From: Pyrodictiaceae archaeon
GTDB lineage: Archaea; Thermoproteota; Thermoprotei_A; Sulfolobales; Pyrodictiaceae
Direction: 5' to 3'
DNA length: 64,000 bases
Assembly: GCA_027036135.1 (NCBI GenBank)
Contig: JALVSY010000007.1
Location: 872,880 to 936,879, forward strand
Below are positions 59,234 to 64,000 of the stretch, piece by piece. Made by a program: the position numbers and the translations under genes. Within the stretch, counting starts at the first letter, position 1. Every line of letters starts with the position of its first letter. The notes below the pieces were generated by a model. The model was not told where the DNA came from. It saw nothing but the letters and a program-made list of their open reading frames with translations, and did no database searches.

Positions 59234-60730
59234 TTGGCGCGAATCTCTGTATCGGAGTCTGAGTATCAGCTGTTAAGACTATTGGAAAAGAAGGGTATAA
59301 AGCCAGGCAAGGAGTATAGCACCGACGAGATCGCTGACATGATTGGAATGAGTCGTAGTAGTATTGAGGCGCTTCTTCGGCTTCTTGCATCAAAGGGGCT
59401 TGTTGAGCTAAGAGAACGCGTTGTTGAGGAATATGTGTTAACCGATGAGGCGAGAAAATACCTTGAGGAAGGGTTTCCAGAGGAGAAACTAGTACGATTG
59501 CTCGTAAGAGCAGGTGGTGAACTAGGTGTTGAGGAGGTTAATAAGGTACTCGGCAAAGAGGCTGGTATAGCTTTAGCCAATGCATCTAGGAAGGGATGGG
59601 TTAAGATCCAGGCTGGAAAAGTCGTACTGGTTATTGATCCTTCCAGAGCCGTCGCAGAAGAAAGAGCAGCTCTGGAGAAAATAATGCGGGGCGAGCGGCT
59701 TAGTCAGCAAGAGCTACGAATGCTTCGTAGAAGAAAACTAGTTGACGTAAAGCGTAAGAGAATCACCCTATTCTCTTTACCAAAAAGCGTCCCAGAACTC
59801 CTTAGCTCCGTCGTGGTTGAGGTCGGAGCCTTAACAAGGGAACTAATTGAGAGTGGTCGTTGGCGCAAAGTAAGACTTAGAGAATACGACGTCAGAGCCC
59901 AGCCCCCTAAGAGGCTTCCTGGAAGACTCAACTTCTTCGCACAGTTCATAGAACATATACGAGATATAATGAAGGAGCTAGGTTTTACAGAGATAGAGGC
60001 CCTGCCTGTTGAGCTAGAGTTCTGGAACTACGACGTATTGTTCCAGCCCCAGTTTCACCCGGCTCGTGCACCAAGCGATACATTCTACCTAAGTAGCCCC
60101 AGCGAAGCACAGCTTCCAGAACAACTAGCCGAAAACGTCCGGATAGCCCACGAGGAAGGCATAGCGGGTAGTACTGGTTGGAGATACAAGTGGGATCCAC
60201 GGAAAGCTGCGAGGCTCATACTTAGAAGCCATACTACTGCTGTCTCTGCGCGCATTCTATCTACGAGGCCCTCTCCATCATTCCGGTACTTTAGCATCGG
60301 CAGGGTTTATCGCGTAGAAACTATTGATCCAAAGCATCTCCCCGAGTTTCACCAAGTTGATGGGATAGCCAGCGAGGATGGAGTTAATCTTCGCTGGCTC
60401 ATAGGAATGCTCTCCGAGTTCCTTGAGAGACTAGGTTTTAGGGAGTACAAGTTCCGTCCCGCGTATTTCCCGTTCACGGAGCCCTCTGTAGAAGGGTATG
60501 TGAAGATTGGTGAGACTTGGCTCGAGATACTCGGAGCTGGCTTGTTTAGGCCCGAGATGTTAGCGACTCTAGGTGTAGACTACCCCGTAGCAGCATGGGG
60601 CATGGGTATCGAGAGACTTGCCATGGCTCTCTATGATCTAAGGGATATAAGACAGCTCTATAGTACTGATGTAGAGTTTCTCGCATCAATGCCTTCAAGG
60701 TGGTGGATATATGCCGGTACTAAGATTTAA
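59234..60730 (+). CDS. pheS: phenylalanyl-tRNA synthetase alpha subunit
   Basis: 498 residues, TTG start. Two N-terminal HTH-like domains (EYQLLRLLEKKGIKPGKEYSTDEIADMIG) precede a class II core: QPQFHPARAPSDTFY, RSHTTAVSARIL, FHQVDGIA and GVDYPVAAWGMGIERLAMALY (motif 3). Archaeal/eukaryotic-type alpha subunit. Overlaps pheT by 20 bases. TATA TTTATTTAAAAGG lies near 59183. Confidence 0.95.
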   Translation: MARISVSESEYQLLRLLEKKGIKPGKEYSTDEIADMIGMSRSSIEALLRLLASKGLVELRERVVEEYVLTDEARKYLEEGFPEEKLVRLLVRAGGELGVEEVNKVLGKEAGIALANASRKGWVKIQAGKVVLVIDPSRAVAEERAALEKIMRGERLSQQELRMLRRRKLVDVKRKRITLFSLPKSVPELLSSVVVEVGALTRELIESGRWRKVRLREYDVRAQPPKRLPGRLNFFAQFIEHIRDIMKELGFTEIEALPVELEFWNYDVLFQPQFHPARAPSDTFYLSSPSEAQLPEQLAENVRIAHEEGIAGSTGWRYKWDPRKAARLILRSHTTAVSARILSTRPSPSFRYFSIGRVYRVETIDPKHLPEFHQVDGIASEDGVNLRWLIGMLSEFLERLGFREYKFRPAYFPFTEPSVEGYVKIGETWLEILGAGLFRPEMLATLGVDYPVAAWGMGIERLAMALYDLRDIRQLYSTDVEFLASMPSRWWIYAGTKI

Positions 60731-62414
60731 GCCTGGAAGAGTTGAGGAGGTTCTAGGGCTTAGTCTTAGAAAGGCCCTAGAGGTAATGGAGAGGCTAAAG
60801 ATCGAGGTAGAAATAGATCAGGAAGGATACGTGGTTGCTGAGCTAGAGGTTGATAGGCCCGATATGTACTCACTTGAGGGTATTGCCAGGCAGGTTAACG
60901 GTATACTTGAGAGGGAGCTAGGGCTACCTCGTTACAGCGTAGTCGACACAGACTATGTTATCGAGGCAGATGATGTGCCTACTCGTCCTTACATAGTTGG
61001 TCTTGTGGTTTGGGATGTTGATATAGATGAGGACTATTTAGTAGAACTAATCCAGTTCCAGGAGAAGCTTACTACAAGCCATGGCCTGGGTAGGCGCAGG
61101 ATAGCGGTAGGCATCCATGACCTTGAGAAAATGCCTTCAAAGCACTTGATGTACCGTTTTGAGCACATAGACTCTGTTGTTTTTAAGCCGCTTCATACGG
61201 GTCGCTTAATGAAGCTTAGAGACGTGCTAAGAGAGCTTGAACAAGGGGCTCGGTATGGTACCATCTCTCTCATGGATGAGAAGCATCCAGTACTTTATGC
61301 CGGCGATGAAGTAATAAGTGTGCCACCTGTAATTAATGCTGATGTAACCCGTATAGAGCCTGGTACTCGTCACGTATTTGTGGATATAACTGGTACCGAG
61401 CTAAAGCCAGTGCTTGATGTGGCAGCTATCTTTGCTGCTAACTTGGCTGAGCGTAGTAAGTCTAGGAGAATAGGCTTGGTTACAGTCAAGGCTCCATGGG
61501 GTGAGTTGAAGGAGCCTAAACTAGAGCCGAGGAAGACGAGTATTACGACTAGCACCGTGAACTCGATACTGGGCTTGAATTTATCCGGTGATGAGTTAGC
61601 GAGGCATTTGCAACGTATGAGGTTTGATGCATTACCGCTTAGCAACACGAAGATAGATGTAATGGTGCCTAGATTCCGTATAGACATATTACATGAAGCA
61701 GACTTAGCTGAGGAGGTAGCGTTATCAATAGGTTTAGAGAACATAGCTCCCATAAAACCTAGGACAATGCTTCGTGGACGCTTGCTTGGCATACGTTACT
61801 GGGAGAGAGAGGCTAGGGCAATACTAGTTGGATATGGTTTCGTTGAGGTGAAGACGTACACGCTAACTAGCTGCGAGGACCAGGAGAAAATAGTAGGTAT
61901 TGAAAGAGAAAAACTCATTACAATCAGTAATCCCGTAAGTATTGAAGCGAATTGTTTCAGAGCCTCAATGATACCGGCTCTTCTAAGACTAGCTTCACGT
62001 AACCAGCACTTAGTGCCATTAAAGATATTTGAGCTGGGAGAAGCACTCGAGAAGAAAGAAGCGATCAAGGTGCCTGGCGTAGCCCCAGTCAAGGCTAAGA
62101 AACTAATTACACTACTAATGATGGATGAGAAAATAGGATATGAAGACATACAAGCAATAGTATACGGTCTAGTTAAGCTACTTTCAGACAAGATCAGCGA
62201 AGTTGATAGAGTTGAGAAGCCGTTCCTCATTAAGGGGCGCTCAGCCCTGATTAAGACAGAAAAAGGTCTACGCATTATCATAGGCGAGGTTAACCCAGCG
62301 CTACTAGAACTTCTCGAAATAAAGTATCCAGTGGTAATAGCCGAGATCGATTACAGCAGTCTCTACGACAAGGAGGTAAGTTATCAAGGAGGCGCCGCTG
62401 TCCCCCGCCCCTAA
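60711..62414 (+). CDS. pheT: phenylalanyl-tRNA synthetase beta subunit
   Basis: 567 residues of the shorter archaeal type, lacking the bacterial tRNA-binding and anticodon-binding domains. B5-like and B3/4 domains precede a class II-like domain (TSCEDQEKIVGIE, SNPVSIEANCFRASMIPALL, FELGEALEKKE). Starts inside pheS. The last codons overlap a GC-rich hairpin region that may encode an antisense structured RNA. Confidence 0.95.
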   Translation: MPVLRFKPGRVEEVLGLSLRKALEVMERLKIEVEIDQEGYVVAELEVDRPDMYSLEGIARQVNGILERELGLPRYSVVDTDYVIEADDVPTRPYIVGLVVWDVDIDEDYLVELIQFQEKLTTSHGLGRRRIAVGIHDLEKMPSKHLMYRFEHIDSVVFKPLHTGRLMKLRDVLRELEQGARYGTISLMDEKHPVLYAGDEVISVPPVINADVTRIEPGTRHVFVDITGTELKPVLDVAAIFAANLAERSKSRRIGLVTVKAPWGELKEPKLEPRKTSITTSTVNSILGLNLSGDELARHLQRMRFDALPLSNTKIDVMVPRFRIDILHEADLAEEVALSIGLENIAPIKPRTMLRGRLLGIRYWEREARAILVGYGFVEVKTYTLTSCEDQEKIVGIEREKLITISNPVSIEANCFRASMIPALLRLASRNQHLVPLKIFELGEALEKKEAIKVPGVAPVKAKKLITLLMMDEKIGYEDIQAIVYGLVKLLSDKISEVDRVEKPFLIKGRSALIKTEKGLRIIIGEVNPALLELLEIKYPVVIAEIDYSSLYDKEVSYQGGAAVPRP

Positions 62415-62485
62415 CACCCAGCATCATAGCCCCCTTGCTAGGGGCCTCTGCTGGGCTCTCTTAGACGGGAGTAACGGGGCGGCGC
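62396..62485 (-). ncRNA. structured RNA candidate, possibly H/ACA-like
   Basis: On the minus strand, CCGCCCC/GGGGCGG (62482-62476 with 62411-62405) encloses an inner stem GCCCAGC-type (62455-62450 with 62422-62417) and GGGGC/GCCCC with a six-base loop, containing AGAG opposite ATGATG as in a K-turn; ACA (62401-62399) follows the outer stem. The internal loop is lopsided (20 against 5 bases), which is unusual for H/ACA RNA. The plus strand can also form the stems. Confidence 0.35.
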
Positions 62486-62570
62486 GGCGCCCCCCATCCT
62501 AGGAGTATTTTCATGGTTTTCTAGCCTCATTTGTTTTCTCTGGATTATGTTATTGTGTTATATTGAGTAT

Positions 62571-62584
62571 TGAATACTTATAAG
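62571..62584 (+). promoter_or_regulatory. TATA box of tyrS
   Basis: TACTTATAAGTA lies in an AT-rich stretch about 80 bases before the ATG at 62659. It is nearly palindromic, so it could also serve the minus strand. Confidence 0.5.
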
Positions 62585-62658
62585 TAAGCCGTTATGCGGC
62601 CTTGTTATTTGAGGTCGTTAGTGTCGGTGACGAGTGTTTTCAAGGAGGTAGGCAGCTA

Positions 62659-63747
62659 ATGTCTATCGAGGAGAAAATAAGCCTCGTCACTAGGAATACA
62701 GCAGAAGTAATAACGGTTGATGAGCTAAGGAGAGTTTTTGAGACAAAGAATAAGCCTCGCGCCTACTTGGGATTCGAGCCTAGTGGATTATTTCATATAG
62801 GTTGGCTAATTTGGGCGTTCAAGGTAAGGGATTTCATCAAGGCTGGCATAGAGTTCTATTTGCTAGCTGCAACGTGGCATGCATGGATAAACGATAAGTT
62901 TGGTGGCGATATGGAAACCATAAGAAAGGCTGCTCAGCACGTTCTTGATGTACTTGAGGCAATAGGTATTGAAAGATCCGCTATAAGAATTATTGATGCG
63001 GAGGACCTGGTCTCAGATAAAGATTACTGGGCTATACTCCTCCGCGTAGCAAAACACAATACTCTTGCTCGCATGAAGAGAGCATTAACGATAATGGGCA
63101 GGAAGGCTGAGGAAGCGGAACTTGATTTCTCTAAGCTCATTTACCCAGCCATGCAGGTTACAGATATATTTTATCTTGATGTGGATATAGCTCTGGGTGG
63201 TATGGATCAGAGAAAGGCGCACATGCTTGCGAGAGATACTGCCGAGAAGCTAGGTTACAAAAAGGTAATAGCTGTCCATACTCCCCTATTGACAGGACTT
63301 CAGGGCATTGGTAGAATGAATCCCAGCGAGATAGATGAAACAGTTCACGCAACGGAGCTGAAGATGAGCAAATCAAAACCGGAGACAGCGATCTTCGTGT
63401 ATGATTCACCCGAGGATATCGAGAAGAAGCTGCTAAAGGCTTATTGCCCGGCTAGGCAAGTAGAGTACAATCCTGTTATAGAGATAAACAAATACATACT
63501 CTTTGCCCAGCCCGGATTTAAGCTAGTGGTTGAGAGACCCGAGAAATATGGTGGGACAATAGTGATTGAGAGTTATCAAGAACTCGAACAGCTCTATAGA
63601 GAAGGAAAACTGCATCCTCTAGACCTAAAAAAGGCAACAGCAAAAGCTCTTGCAGAGCTCCTAAAACCAGTGCGCGAGTACTTCGCGAATAATACGAGGG
63701 CTCGTGAGTTACTGGAAGAACTAAAAAAGGCCACCATAACGAGATAG
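62659..63747 (+). CDS. tyrS: tyrosyl-tRNA synthetase (archaeal type)
   Basis: 362 residues from ATG 62659, which follows AAGGAGGT by nine bases; a farther upstream TTG/GTG at 62602 is unnecessary. Class I motifs: LGFEPSGLFHIGW (HIGH region), YPAMQVTDIFYLDVDIALGGMDQRKAHMLARD (tyrosine recognition), and ELKMSKSKPE (KMSKS). The C-terminal region is the short archaeal/eukaryotic form. Confidence 0.93.
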   Translation: MSIEEKISLVTRNTAEVITVDELRRVFETKNKPRAYLGFEPSGLFHIGWLIWAFKVRDFIKAGIEFYLLAATWHAWINDKFGGDMETIRKAAQHVLDVLEAIGIERSAIRIIDAEDLVSDKDYWAILLRVAKHNTLARMKRALTIMGRKAEEAELDFSKLIYPAMQVTDIFYLDVDIALGGMDQRKAHMLARDTAEKLGYKKVIAVHTPLLTGLQGIGRMNPSEIDETVHATELKMSKSKPETAIFVYDSPEDIEKKLLKAYCPARQVEYNPVIEINKYILFAQPGFKLVVERPEKYGGTIVIESYQELEQLYREGKLHPLDLKKATAKALAELLKPVREYFANNTRARELLEELKKATITR

Positions 63748-63948
63748 TTCTAATTCGGGGCTAGGCGCTAGGAAGTATACTGCATAACAATTAAGTACCC
63801 AAGAACACCACGGGGTGTGGAGGAAGAACTCGGCTAGCCCCATCTTCATACTTATAGTCTCTAGAATCGAATTCACTAAGTCACCATAGCTCTGGGAAGG
63901 TGGTAATAGAACTCAACGATATCGGTGCATAGGAGTAAGAGGGGTTGT

Positions 63949-64000
63949 ATGTTGAAATACTTAATAAAGGCAAAAATAGAAGTAGAAGGACTAGTTAATA
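63949..64000 (+). CDS. dnaG: 5' end of a DnaG-like primase gene, truncated by the window
   Basis: Only 17 residues are visible: MLKYLIKAKIEVEGLVN. This matches the conserved start of archaeal DnaG-like proteins (KYLIxAKIEVDGxV), which associate with the exosome. The ATG follows AGAGGGGTTG. The short length keeps confidence moderate. Confidence 0.55.
   Translation, partial: MLKYLIKAKIEVEGLVN

Overview
The window looks like chromosome of a hyperthermophilic crenarchaeon (Thermoproteota, most like Desulfurococcales/Pyrodictiaceae). The evidence is a Cren7 chromatin protein, a DUF1512 membrane protein, type II methionine aminopeptidase, archaeal PheS/PheT/TyrS, a very GC-rich isolated 5S rRNA gene, an intron-containing tRNA-Trp with a bulge-helix-bulge splice site, archaeal TATA boxes, GTG/TTG starts and C/D box sRNAs.

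Left chromosomal arm (1-13437): end of a QueD/PTPS-family gene, a KaiC-like ATPase, class II ribonucleotide reductase with ThyX, a VapBC-type toxin-antitoxin pair, a WecA/MraY-type GlcNAc-phosphate transferase coupled to a degenerate EPSP-synthase-fold paralogue, a methyltransferase, and a polar amino-acid ABC transporter operon in which three of four genes carry single-base frameshifts (five in about 2 kb).

Integrated element (13517-48799, about 35.3 kb): it sits in the 3' half of tRNA-Asn(GUU) and is bounded by a perfect 52-bp direct repeat (13465-13516 and 48800-48851). An intact tyrosine recombinase gene abuts the right repeat (pNOB8-type arrangement). From left to right it carries three tandem AbrB-like proteins; a membrane protein; a PIN-domain protein with a possible Panacea-like partner; an operon behind a palindromic operator with a DpdA/TGT-like transglycosylase and an ArcS-like protein, which together suggest 7-deazaguanine modification of DNA; a PIN gene and an AbrB-like regulator sharing GGGTACCC operators; a 1137-residue coupling-type ATPase with extra wHTH and PD-(D/E)XK-like domains; a repeat-dense segment that may be an origin; an IS607-family insertion (TnpA serine recombinase and TnpB without zinc-ribbon cysteines) near 60-bp repeats; a multi-wHTH protein with palindrome/iteron sites at its promoter; and a long minus-strand block with VirB2-, VirB3-, VirB4- and VirB6-like proteins plus type IV pilus ATPase, platform protein and pilins. 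I read it as an integrative conjugative element with a VirB/Ced-type DNA transfer machine, its own pilus and probable DNA modification.

Right chromosomal arm (48852-64000): tRNA-Trp, a wHTH regulator, Cren7, valyl-tRNA synthetase (with a probable frameshift at its 5' end), two C/D box sRNAs, an HD-domain hydrolase, a lone homologue of an element-borne family, 5S rRNA, methionine aminopeptidase, DUF1512 protein, a metallo-beta-lactamase-fold hydrolase, PheS, PheT, TyrS and the first codons of a DnaG-like primase.
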